Shown one piece after another: positions 37,143 through 62,679 of a stretch of DNA of 64,000 nt; within the stretch, counting starts at the first letter, position 1; each line of letters begins with the position of its first letter. A program made the translations under genes and the position numbers. The notes under the pieces are model-generated. The model was not told the origin of the DNA, did no database searches, and saw nothing but the letters and a program-made list of their open reading frames with translations. Origin of the DNA: Manis javanica (lineage: Eukaryota; Chordata; Mammalia; Pholidota; Manidae); NCBI RefSeq assembly GCF_040802235.1, contig NC_133172.1:60271613-60335612 (forward strand), in the 5' to 3' direction.

Positions 37143-38585
37143 GAACCAAGGGCATACCCAGGGAGAAGCAGAGAATGGCCACTGACACTTAGAGAAAGAA
37201 AGAGTATGAACACAGAGAAAAGCAGAAACAAGAAATTAGGTGGGAGAGGAAGGAGTTGGGACAGAGACAGATGGAAAACTGTACTTTAAACAAATGCTTA
37301 AGTAAACCAGATTTCGAGAACAGGTTGCTAAAGCAAGGTGGGGGTGTCCTGGGGCAGACAGAGCATGTGGGCTTTGGCTCCTCTCCCTTGGGCCCCAGAC
37401 CACGTATTTCCCCCGGGGGGAGCAAGGCCCAGCCTACCCCTCATGCCTCCTGCAGTTTTGCTGCGTAGGAGCCCTGGCTGGTCGGTGATAGTCTCTTCCA
37501 TAAAGGTAGTGGATTGGGGAAAGGGAGAGAAGGAGCAGGAGACGGAGGGTCAATCAGGGCCTAATTGCTTAGAGGAGGAAAGAAATCCACTTGATAATTA
37601 CTTGCTAACCACTTGAAAATTATTTCAAAAGAAAAATGTCTTTTTGTCATCCTGGCAACGCCCAAGGACACGGCTTTCCGTCAGTCTGTCTCTGTCAGTC
37701 TCTGTCTCGTCGGTCCCTCTCTCTCCACCCTGACCCCCTCCACCTCGTTTCTCACGCACAGCTGCCCCTTCCCTCGCCTAATTCCAGGAAGAAGCTGCAG
37801 AGGAATTACAGTGTCCTGAGCGATGGAGAAATAACCCTGCCCTGTGTCCACATGTGGCTTCATTTTGGACACATGCAAACATACACCCACCCCTAAATCT
37901 TTCAGTCTTATGACACTTAGAGACAAGAATTCAGCTAAAATGTTATGAGTCCTTACTACTTGCCAGGTGTTGGGCTTGAATTGTTTCATTTAATCCTCCC
38001 AACCCTGTGAGGAAGCTCTATATTTACATCTCACGGATGTCAAAACAGCCTTTAAAAGGTGATGAAACTACTCACAGTCACTGAACCGGTGAGGGGCACG
38101 TCCAGGATGCATACACGGGGTCTTCTGCTGACTTTGGAGTCAATGGATTTTATTAGTACACGATCCTGCCTCCCCTGCTTCCCTCTGCAGGTATAGCTGC
38201 CCCCAAAAGCGACCCCCACATGCAATGCTTGCCTGCCCCCTGTGTCTCCATTTTTCTGTTTCTTTTTGGCCAAAAACTTCTGGAGAATGATCTCTGGACC
38301 TGAGTCAGGTCATGGCCAGGGCCGGCTCCTCCCGCTCCCCCGCATCTCCTTGTAGGGCCCCCCTGTTGTCCTGGTCTCCACACTGTCTTCTAGTCCTGCT
38401 GTTTGAGTGCCCTAGTTCTGACCCATCTGTCATGAACCATTCAGCGGATGGCACATGTATTTGTAAAACTTGCAGGGCCAGGTTGTAATGTTGATAGAAA
38501 TTGCAAAAGCAGCTCCCACTTGGGTTGTGCCTTACCCCTATCAGTGATGTGAGAGGGTGTGCTTGCTCCCTCACGGGCCCAGCCT
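37143..38585. other. Mostly single-copy stretch with an antisense MIR
   Basis: Includes a pyrimidine-rich tract (37680-37750) and an antisense MIR (about 37930-38110: 'cttactacttgccaggtgtt', 'tttaatcctcccaaccctgt'). No gene. Confidence 0.5.
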
Positions 38586-38589
38586 ACAA

Positions 38590-39260
38590 GCACAGGGTCT
38601 TACTCAACTTGTTGATCATTACAATCCAATAAGTGAAAACTGGTAGCTCATTGGAGTTTTTAATTTGCATTTTCTTATTATGAGTGAAGTTGAGCACTTG
38701 TCATATTTTCAAGAGCTATTTCCTTTTCTATGAACTCTCTCTGGCCATATCCTTTCTCCATCTTTCTGTTGGTTTGACAGTCTTTTCCTGTATTGCTTGG
38801 TAGTTCTCTATAAAGAATGTTAGGAAAATTAGCCATTTGTATGTGATATGACTTGCAAATATTTCTCCAAAGTAGTATTTGTCTTTTCATTTTGTTTTCA
38901 GGCATAAGGAACTTTTTAAGATTTTTTTATGTATTTAAATTTGCCAATCTTCTTTCTATGGATCCTCTTTGTGTCATACTTCAAAAGGCCTTTCTCACTC
39001 TGAGATAATTTTGTTTTGATACTTCTGTTTCACTTTGTAAACTTATATACTTAATCCAGTGGAATTTGTTTTGTGCAGTCTGAGATTAGGACCCAATATC
39101 TTTTTCTGGTGAACCCCTCAGTTAACCTTCATCTCCCCGTGATGAGGAATGCTACCATTATCACATACTAAATACACAGGCACCTCTGGGTCTCTCTCTG
39201 GACTTTCTGTTAGGTTTCGTAGATATTTGTCTTTCTTTCTGTTTGAATTACTGGAGCTTC
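38590..39260 (-). repeat. Old L1 fragment, antisense
   Basis: 'gagtttttaatttgcatttt', 'gtgaagttgagcacttgtca', 'cttttcattttgttttcagg', diverged L1M ORF2 in antisense. Confidence 0.6.
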
Positions 39261-40229
39261 ATAAATTTTAGTATCTCTTAGGGCTGGTCCCCCTTTGAGA
39301 CTGTCACCCCATAATAAAATATTGCCTACCACATTACCTATAGGCTCCCATCATCACTGGGACTGAACTGGGGGACCAAATGGGTGATCCCTCCATGGCC
39401 TCTGAGGAAGGAAAACTTTTCTAGAAACCTGACCCAGACGTGTAGAAAAAAAAGCTTTGCAGTTGCTAGACCAAGGTCAAAGCTGGCTTTGCCTCTCTCT
39501 AGCAGGATGACCTTGGTAAGTCATGTGACCTCGTCAAGCCTCAGTCTCATCTGTACCTGGCCAAGTTGACATTAGGATTTAATATAGGAGACCATATGCC
39601 ATGTGGTTGGGATTGGGCATTTATTAGATTCCTACCTCTTCTCTACTTTCCTCAACATTTCAGCACAAACACAAATTCTAAATAACGCAGAAATCTCATT
39701 TTTAGCAAAGACAGGATCCCAGAGTGGCAAGAACACAGGCTTGGGAGTGAGACCAGCCTGGGTCCAAACTCCTTACACACTCAGGTCTTGAAGACATCTA
39801 GGAACCACTGCAGCCATTTGCTGATCTGAGGCTTTGTGCAAGTCCCTGTATCTCTGCCCCGTTTCTGTTCTCAGCAGGCTCTCTGATGCTGTACTCCATC
39901 CTGTGTACCTAGATGGGACTTCTCTTTCTCAAAGAGCACAGTGGGCTCCTGACTGGGTTTTCCTTCAGACTCCAGTAAATTTGGCATCAGGTCATGCAAA
40001 CTCCCTCCAGTTTCTCACTAATAGTGGCAGAAACCTCATTTTTGGAAGGAGAGTGATGTGGGCTACAGCAGTGGGAGAGGAGAAGGGATGAATGCAAGAG
40101 ACCTTTTAAAGTAGAAATCAATAAAACTTAGATGTTGGGGTGAAGGGCAGGGCACAAATTATAAAAACTGTGCTTTTGGACTTGGGAGAATGGGTAGGTC
40201 AGCTTTCCCCTCGTCCTCCTCAATCCACA
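39261..40229. other. Single-copy stretch with a MIR trace
   Basis: MIR-like segment at about 39485-39580 ('ggatgaccttggtaagtcat'). Nothing else recognised. Confidence 0.45.
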
Positions 40230-40860
40230 ACTAGCTTTTAGTCTCAGCTTAAATGTCATCTCCTCAGAGACCTGCCCTGTTCACCCTGTTTACAGTGGAA
40301 AGTTGTGGGTAAAATTACAGTATTTCCAGAATCTCTCACCCGGCCTTAGTGCATCTCTATATCAATAGGTGTTTCCAAGGGGTGGACAGAAGTAGCCATC
40401 TCCATATCAATAGGTGATTACAAGTGTTGGGGGAGCGAGGGTCTATCTGGACCTGAGAGGTTGGGTGGGTCCCTTTTTGCAGCCGGGTGGGGAGAGACAC
40501 AGGTGAGCAGAAGTGGACAACTGCATGTAAGCAATAAATGGGTTTCTCCAACTTTATTTCTGCCTTTGACTTACTTCGATTTCAAAGGTTATTTGCCCAG
40601 GGCTAGGAACGTATTCCACCATCACCACCACCACCACCCCAGAGTTATAAAATTCCACCCCTGCCCTGAGATACCAGAGACTCCACCCTGTTTATTTCCT
40701 TTATGGCACTTCTCAGTTTGTAGCTATGTTATCCTGTCTCCTTTCTTACTCCATGGGTGCACAACCAGGTCTGTCTGGTTCATTATTTTACCCTGTGCCT
40801 AGTACAGGACCTGGCACATAACTGGCAGGTAATAAACACCCTGGTGTCTGAATGAATGGA
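40230..40860 (+). repeat. L2 3' end split by an LTR
   Basis: L2 phrases 'aaatgtcatctcctcagaga' (before 40304) and 'tatggcacttctcagtttg', 'ctagtacaggacctggcaca', 'gtgtctgaatgaatgga' (after 40618) lie either side of the LTR. Confidence 0.65.
40304..40618 (+). mobile_element. Solo LTR of the same family as 28959-29268, sense
   Basis: Begins TGTGGGTAAAATTAC and carries the same internal pair of 'atatcaatagg' repeats, and 'gtaagcaataaatgggttt' with AATAAA. The 3' edge near ttcca is followed by a (CAC)n tract. No clear target duplication is visible. No internal viral genes. Confidence 0.75.
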
Positions 40861-41353
40861 TGAGGACTTGGAAAGAAGGAACAAGATGCTTAGGAGAGCC
40901 CGCTTGTCGCGTCCACGCAAAACTCTCCAGCAGGCAGCTGCAAAACTGCGTCTGGAGAGCACGAGAAAGCAGGGCGGCAGCTCAGGGAAGCATCTGCAAA
41001 ATGAGATTCCAGAGCGCCCAGGCACGAGTCTCGAATTATCTTGCCAGAGAATTACCACCATTAACACTTCGTAGGCGGATTCTTCGGCTCCTCCCCAGAC
41101 ACACGCTGCCAGTCTCCGCGAGCAGGGCCCAGGAATCTGCACGCGTAACAAGTTCCCCAGGTGACTGCTGCACCTGCAGGTAGGAGAGCTAGGCTGGAGA
41201 AGGCAGGCGGGTACGAGCTGGGGGAAAGGGGAGGGACTGAGACGGTGACGCACTGGCCAGGTGACGGGCAGGGCGCCCCGCCCCCCGCCCCTCCCCACAC
41301 ACACTGCCGCTCCGACCCGCGGGGACCTTTGCCGCACTTGGCCTCCGGCCGCG

Positions 41354-41367
41354 CCCCGCCCCGCCCC
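41354..41367 (+). promoter_or_regulatory. Overlapping GC boxes (SP/KLF-type)
   Basis: The run CCCCGCCCCGCCCC holds two overlapping GC boxes about 130 bp upstream of the MLYCD start codon. A longer C-rich tract with further GC boxes lies at about 41273-41297. Confidence 0.65.
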
Positions 41368-41384
41368 GGCCCAGTCCGCCCTCC

Positions 41385-41390
41385 GATTGG
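41385..41390 (-). promoter_or_regulatory. Inverted CCAAT box (NF-Y-type)
   Basis: GATTGG, i.e. CCAATC on the minus strand, 108-113 bp upstream of the ATG. Paired with a forward CCAAT 30 bp downstream; closely spaced CCAAT boxes are a common NF-Y arrangement. Occupancy is inferred. Confidence 0.55.
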
Positions 41391-41419
41391 CCGCCGTCCC
41401 GCCCGTCGCCCGGCCGCGG

Positions 41420-41426
41420 CCAATGG
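41420..41426 (+). promoter_or_regulatory. CCAAT box (NF-Y-type)
   Basis: CCAATGG, about 75 bp upstream of the ATG at 41498. The AATGG overlaps an in-frame upstream ATG at 41423, so if transcription starts downstream of this box, as usual for NF-Y sites, that ATG would not be in the mRNA. Confidence 0.55.
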
Positions 41427-41438
41427 GCCTGGCGAGCT

Positions 41439-41458
41439 CCGGAAGCCGGAAGCCGGAG
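41439..41458 (+). promoter_or_regulatory. Tandem ETS-type motifs (CCGGAAG x2, then CCGGAG)
   Basis: Two abutting CCGGAAG heptamers followed by CCGGAG, 40-59 bp upstream of the start codon. ETS factors such as GABP bind CCGGAAG near start sites of many nuclear genes for mitochondrial proteins. That fits this gene's role, but binding is inferred. Confidence 0.55.
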
Positions 41459-41497
41459 TCGCGGCGGTTGCAGTCCCGGCAGCTGTCGCCCGTCGCC

Positions 41498-56563
<15,066 letters not shown>

Positions 56564-57108
56564 ACCTGCCCTACAGCAGATGTCCCCGAATCAGAAAAGG
56601 ATCCTTGTCTGGATGGGTCGGAGATTACATATCACAAGGGGCTTTCTCAGCAAGGCCAAGTTAAACTGTTCTCCTGGCCCAGCAGGTCACCCTGGGAGTC
56701 CCTGACCAGCACCACGCGAGAGCAGGTGCAGCCTCGGACGCTGGACAGAGGTGGTCACAGGTGGGCAGGGACGGGGTATGTCTGTCATTGTCTTCGCCGG
56801 GCTCCCTGCTGGGGTTGGTTGGTGCCGCAGCACCTCCGTCTTCAGAAAGCTCTGGAACCTCTGTCGGCCATCATCCCAGGGAGGCTCCCTCAGCCTCCAG
56901 GGACCCGGGTGATGGCCCAGGTGGAGAACACTGTTCTTCGAGCCTAGAGCGTGATTCAGCGTGATTGCTTCCGCCACTTCCCTCCACGTACTGCAAGGGA
57001 CAGGGCACTGGTAGAGTTTACTAGTTAAATTTTGAAGGTCACACATGTATGACAAGGTTCATGACTTTGTACAAAGTTTACTAAATTAAATCACTCAACA
57101 CAAAAGGT
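56564..57108 (+). other. MLYCD: MLYCD 3' UTR with ATTAAA poly(A) signal
   Basis: Sequence after the stop remains single-copy. An ATTAAA hexamer at 57085-57090 is the first good poly(A) signal, followed at about 15-25 bp by a CA-rich stretch and then a GT-rich element (ggtgtt), which fits cleavage near 57105. The resulting mRNA of about 2.1 kb agrees with the usual size for this gene. The exact cleavage site is inferred. Confidence 0.7.
57085..57090 (+). terminator. Poly(A) signal ATTAAA of MLYCD
   Basis: The second most common mammalian poly(A) hexamer, 522 bp after the stop codon, with a GT-rich downstream element at about 57106-57112. No AATAAA lies between the stop codon and this point. 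Confidence 0.65.
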
Positions 57109-58000
57109 GTTACTTGGAGCTTAAACTGGATTACAGACTTTAAAAACTCAGGGATTTAAGTTCATAGTGTTAATAGTAAAGAACAAGTTTGTTCTGTGCA
57201 GCATAAAACACATGGTTAGGATTGCGCGGGGGTCATCTTTGCGGTCTGAGACCTCATAAGCTGGAATCTGCTCTGAAGTGTCCCAGCCAGCCTGTGGGCA
57301 CACTTGGGTGCTCTGCAGAGGGCCGGGGTGCATGGCGTGAGGACCGAGAAGCAGCAGGAGGCAGTGGCCACTCACGGGGCAGGAGGATGTGTGTGTGTCT
57401 GAGTTCCCGGGGCTCCCTGTGTCCTCAGCTGCACAGACAGACCCCTTGCCCTCCATGCTTTTCCTCTTCCAGATCTCCCCGCCGCCACCCACCACCCACC
57501 AGTTCCCGTCTGCCATCTGCTTGTGACGTTGCCTGATAACTAGCAGCATGACGGTCACCACTAGAAATTTTGCTTGTTCCGAATCCTGGCGGAGGCAGAC
57601 TCGTGTTGGCCTGCATTGCTCTGAGCTAATTCTGAAGGCCCTTGAGCTCTGGCACGACCTGCAGGCCCGAGGTCGCCTCCCACGAGGAGTGTAGGAGAAG
57701 TCAGCACCTAAGCTGCCTCCGCACGGCAGGCGTGCGCTGGGACCGCAGCCCCTGCTCCCCACAGTCACACCTTACCTCTGTGTGTAACCGCTTGCTATGG
57801 AAATGTTCAAATCAGATACACAGACGTGGGCAGAACAGTACAATGAGCCTGTGTCCTCACCACCCAGCTCCATAATCACCAGTAATCTCCCCTTCTGATC
57901 GAGCCTTCCTACTTTCTATTGTGCCTTCCGCTGAGCAGGTGCTCCGTGAAGACGGGCAGGCCGCCTGGACAGATGGTGGGTGGGTGGGTGGGTGGGTATG
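57109..58000. other. Intergenic stretch after MLYCD, ending in a G-tract run
   Basis: No gene supported; frames on both strands overlap without homology. The last part holds five GGG tracts separated by single T (57978-57996). Confidence 0.5.
57975..57997 (+). repeat. (GGGT)n tract, G-quadruplex motif
   Basis: Five GGG runs at 57978-57996 with one-base T loops, an ideal parallel quadruplex motif. Confidence 0.9.
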
Positions 58001-58002
58001 GA

Positions 58003-58331
58003 TGTGCAATTCGCCTGATGTTTGTGTACCCCAAAAATTCATATGTGAAAGCCTAACCCCCAAAGGTGATGGTCTCAGGAACTGGGGCCTTGGGGAGGTG
58101 AGGAGGTCATGAGGTGGAGCCCTCCTCAAAGGGACCCCACAGAGCTCCACCCCTGCCACCATGTGAAGATCTAAACATCTGTGCCTGGAAGAGGGCCCTC
58201 ACGCACCATGCTGGCACCCTGATCACGGCTTTTCAGCCTCCATACCTGTGAGCAATAAATTTCTGTTTATAAGCCACCCATCTGTGGCGTTTTGTTACAG
58301 CAGCCAGTCGATAGCTGATCGGTGGATACAG
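58003..58331 (+). repeat. ERVL-MaLR (MST/MLT1-like) solo LTR, sense
   Basis: 'cccaaaaattcatatgtga', 'gaggaggtcatgaggtggag', 'tgagcaataaatttctgttt', 'ttttgttacagcagccag' run in the order of a MaLR LTR, with AATAAA at 58255. Confidence 0.85.
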
Positions 58332-59060
58332 ATGGTTGGCTGTCCCTTCTCCATGCCTCAGTCCTGCTCACTGAAGGGAAGGAGCCCGCTACACCGCATT
58401 GAGCCAAAATCCAGCCACCTCGTGCATGTGACATTGGTCACTTAACCTCTTACCTCTGCCCCCAGCTCCAACAGCTGGGCACCCCATGTCCTCTGGGGGG
58501 TGATCACACTACCTAGGTGTGTATATGTCGTCCTTCACAAAACGACTACGACAGCGGCCAGGTTTGGAGGCAGCAAAAGGTCACCCATTGGATCCTGTCA
58601 TTGCAAATTTACATCCAGGTGACATCATCTCAAGAGGGACACAGTGGCACTGTCTCCCAGACCTGGTTTCCGTCACACCTGCCCTCAGGACCCCTGGGCA
58701 ACACTCTGACCACAACAAGCGTCCACAGTGTGGCGGGCTCACAGGAGCTTCATAAATCATTGTCTTTAGTTTCTCCCGTGTGCCAGGTTCAAGGTGACGC
58801 TGCGCCCGGCACCCCCAGCCACAGAGCCTGTTCTCCTCAGCGCCCAGGCCCTTCTCGGGCAGCTCTGCCATCCACATTCCACTCTCCTCATCTCTCGCTT
58901 TGGGGACTGATTCAGACAGAGCCCCCATCTGTCCATCCCATCCACAAGGGTTCAGTCCTGGGCTCTGCTGGAATTCAGGTTGGTTCTGATTCGGGGGCGC
59001 TGATGGATGTGGGGCTGCCATGCTGACTTGGGCATGGCCCCGCTTTGTTCTGGAAGGCAG
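58332..59060. other. Single-copy stretch
   Basis: Frames of 146-169 codons on opposite strands overlap at 58.5-59.0 kb; neither has homology. No gene called. Confidence 0.45.
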
Positions 59061-59064
59061 TGTG

Positions 59065-59290
59065 GGGCATAGTGGTTAAGGCCACCAGACTGGGCTCTGG
59101 CCAGTGGCCAACACACTGTTCAAATCCCAGCCCCGCCACTTCTCAGCCTGGTGGCCTGGAGCACACCACCTCCCCTTGCTTTGCCTCAGTGTCCCCATCT
59201 TTAAGTGGGAACAGCAGCACCTACCTTGGGGGCTGCTGAGAAGTTCAGGAGACAATGTGCATGAAGCATCTAAAGTGCACCAGTTACAGT
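59065..59290 (+). repeat. MIR SINE, near full length, sense
   Basis: 'gcatagtggttaaggccacc', 'gttcaaatcccagccccgcc', 'ttgcctcagtgtccccatct' follow the MIR consensus from the A-box region to the 3' half. Confidence 0.85.
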
Positions 59291-60514
59291 CCTTATTACA
59301 GATGTTCACACATCTGGACTGATAGGGACCCATCGAGGTCACCTGGATATAGGTTCTGGAATCTCATCCCCTTACTTGAAAACATGTGGGAGGAAGACCT
59401 CCTCATCCTCCAGATTCCATCCGTTGTTCCTAAGGAGGTTCCCTGACTCCCTGATGGGCTCCCCATTATTTGTCCTCCCGTCTTCAGGGACCTGCCCCTC
59501 CTGGCAGCCTTTTCAGGGAGGCAGTTGTACGTCTGTGCATGTGTGTCTCCCCTGAGACAGAAGCTCCCTGAGGGCACCCCGCTTGGCTTTTCCATCCACG
59601 CGGCACAGCTCTAGGTCCCACAGGAGTCCCAGCTGCCCCCCACCCAGGGCCCTCTGGCCCTGAGCATGCCCCTCACTCTGGCAGCGCCTCACCCAAAGCC
59701 TCACAGCCCCTTACAGGCAGGGCCTTGCCTGCCAGGCCTGGCCTGTGGCCCAGGCTCTCTCAGAGTCCCGCCCCAGGAGGTACTGTGCAGGCACAGGGCA
59801 CAGCTCCCTCCCAGCCCCCAGGACCCCACTTCCTCCAAACCCAGGTCTGGCCCAGGCACCGTTGCCCCAGCTGCCCTGGACTGAGTGCCATTCCCCGTGG
59901 GTGTGATCTGGGCCTTGACTCCCTTTAACTCAGGAAGCCCCCCTCTGCAGCCTCCGACCCATTGGACTGTTCCCATTGTTCCCATGGGACAGTGAGGGCA
60001 CTGAGACGCGAGACCCAGGGACTGGCTCAGAGTACCGCTTTCACAGCTCTGCTGTGACCCTATCGGGGGAAGTTCCCTTTAAACACAAAAAAGGAAGTTA
60101 GAAAGACACACTTCTCCATGGCCCCCTTCCACTTCTACTGAACTGGACAGTGTCCCCAAACCCCTTGGCTTCTGCGCGGCTGCCAGCCTGGCTGTATGTG
60201 GAGGTCTGCGCCGCCTCCCTACACGTCTGCTTCCTGCCCTGAGAATGCTGACGTCGGGCCCCTCCTGGGGTATGAGAGAGGGTTTGACACGAGGAGTCAG
60301 TCCAGAGCCCAGCACAGTATTGGCCGCACAGCGAGCCCTTAAGAGATGGGGTGGCTCCTTGGTGATGGCAGTGCCATGGCTGGAGAGACAAAGAGCTGCA
60401 AATCTCCGTTCTGCCCTGGGCAACTGTCACGGGTCAGCATCCCATTCTGATGCTATAAATGGCTGGGAGCCTCAACAGCTGGTTCTGCGCCACGGGCAGA
60501 GCCCATCCCGTCTG

Positions 60515-60528
60515 CCACTAGATGGCGG
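60515..60528 (+). promoter_or_regulatory. Strong CTCF core motif
   Basis: CCACTAGATGGCGG matches all 14 positions of the common CTCF core CCASYAGRKGGCRS, 3.4 kb past the MLYCD poly(A) signal. Confidence 0.6.
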
Positions 60529-61215
60529 TGTTGCATCTTCCTGAATTTGGACGTTAAACCTAAGTTCTGAACAGGTAAGGGAGCAACCCAGGCGTTAAAC
60601 CTGTACCCAGATGCCACGCGGCAGGCTCCTTAGTGACTCACAGGGACCAAGTAACAAGGCTCAGGGCCGCTGCCACGAGCTGGGGCTGCCCAAGCCTGCT
60701 GCTCTCCCGGCTAGCACAAGAGTTTCCCCTACAGCCTCTTGGGGGCTCCCCGAGTCAGAGCTGGAGGTCACCTACCGTGGAGGAGGAGTGGGGTCGTTTG
60801 TCCCAAAGGCCCTTCTCGGTCCCTTGGGTGAGTCTCCACTCAGGCTGCCTGAGGACACAGCTCTGGTTCGGGCATGGGTCCCAGATCACAAATCCTGCTA
60901 AATTTAGGAGCCACAGTCCCAGGCTTCAGTTCATTTGTTGCCATTGCCAGTTTTTATGTCATTGCCATAAATGAAAATTGAGTGTTTCTTGTCAATTACC
61001 TTAAGAGTAAAACAATATAATAAAAACAAAACAGTATTATCAAATAATAGATATGGTTGTCTTCACTCATAAAGAAAGATGAGTAAATGTTGGGGAGTGT
61101 TTCAGACACACGAAGACACTCTGCAAACACAGGCATTCTCAGAAGGTCCTCAAAAGACTTTTGAAAGAACAAGAGCTAGAGAAGGGCCTGCTGAGATGAC
61201 TGCAAGGTACACGAG

Positions 61216-61229
61216 CCGCCAGATGGGGG
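61216..61229 (+). promoter_or_regulatory. Weaker CTCF-like motif, same orientation
   Basis: CCGCCAGATGGGGG has two mismatches to the core. Seven hundred bases downstream of the strong site. Confidence 0.35.
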
Positions 61230-62569
61230 CACATCGTGCCTTGGGGGAGCACTCGGAAGGCTTACATCTCAGCACACGAGTGCCCTTCTCCCTGGAGCTG
61301 ATCTACAGCAGGTTCTTCAGATGTGTTCTTGAGAGCCCAGCGCCAGGTACAGGACCAGAAGGACGCCACGTGCAAACGGAGCCAGGGACCCGGCGTCCTG
61401 GCCACAGGAGCTGCTCTCGGTGGCCAGGAGGCAGGCAGCTCCCCGGCGCGACCCGGCGACCACTTGGCACAGTGACGCTGGGGGCTGTCCGGGCTCTCTG
61501 ACCTGCCGGAGCTCTGCAAATACTTATTAAGCTTTCCTTTAAAAGTTGTTTATTTGTAACTATTTTTACCTGCAGCAAACAGCCTATTTGTAAGTGTGAT
61601 ATATCAAATACTAGCTCACTGGAGCCAACAACTGTCAGCTTGTGGCGCCAGGTGATCTCAGCATCGTTAGGCCCGCAGGACACGCCGGCTTCTCCCAGAG
61701 CCCACGGAGGTGAGGTTCACACCAAGAGAACCACCTGAACCGATGACAGCTGGCGGCTTCTCACCTGGGGGCCCCACCCGCTCTCAGTCCTGTGCACCCA
61801 CGCAAGCAGGCCAGACAAGCCCTGGACATCCCCAGCCCTCGTTACCAACTTCTGTGATTCTCAAAACAGCCTGTTGCCGAAAGTTAAGATTTTTACCCAA
61901 GACCTGAGGATCCTTCTGCCATGACCCTCCAGCGAAGGAGCTGATCACTAACTGTCTTCTGAAGGAGAGGGTCACGTATACAAGCACCGGTAACCATCAG
62001 TACTGGCCTTAGACCCGGGCAGGAGGGGCCCTGCCACAGGCCTGCACTCCGGAGGCCTTTGCGTGTGGCACACGCATGAGAGAAGTCAGCGTGGTGCCTC
62101 GGTCCCTCAGCACTAAACCTCCACTCCTGCACCGACACCAGCTGAGCCCAGGTGTCACACCTCTTGCTTCACACCCTTGAATCAAAAGACCATGGGGCCC
62201 GAACACCATGCAGGTGGGTGGATTGTGCTGCGGCCGTGAGACACTACACTTCAGCGGGACGGAGGTCTCGGGCTGTGGGAGAGACTGTGAGGGGCGACAC
62301 GTTCATCAGTCTGTCCCTCCTTCCTGAGAGCGGAAACCCAGGGGGTTCTTGCAGGACAGAGTATTGCTTCCCGCGACGCAGCTGATGAGTCGATATGCCT
62401 GCACTCTGTGACCCGCCCAGACGGATGGCCCGGCCGGGGAACCTGGCGCTACGGGACTCAGCCACCTTCATCATCCCAGTGACCTTCACACACACGGACG
62501 CCACAGCTTCTCACGGCTTTGTCTTCAGTTTTTGTCATTGCAGAGGACCGCTCATGATGTAGAGGCTAG

Positions 62570-62675
62570 AGATTTTATTTGAACCCAGGTCTGGGTCCTA
62601 ATCCTGGTGTCATCACTTAAGAGCTGTGTGGCTACTACTGAGTTGAGCAAGTAAGTAAATAATGCATCCATTTTA
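62570..62675 (+). repeat. MIR fragment, sense
   Basis: 'tttgaacccaggtctgggtc', 'atcacttaagagctgtgtgg', the MIR 5' half. Confidence 0.65.
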
Positions 62676-62679
62676 ATTT

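Larger units (their letters stand above)
59291..62565. other. GC-rich intergenic stretch with CTCF-like motifs
   Basis: No gene supported. Many overlapping frames of 60-140 codons reflect low stop density. CTCF-like motifs at 60515 and 61216 are listed separately. Confidence 0.45.
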
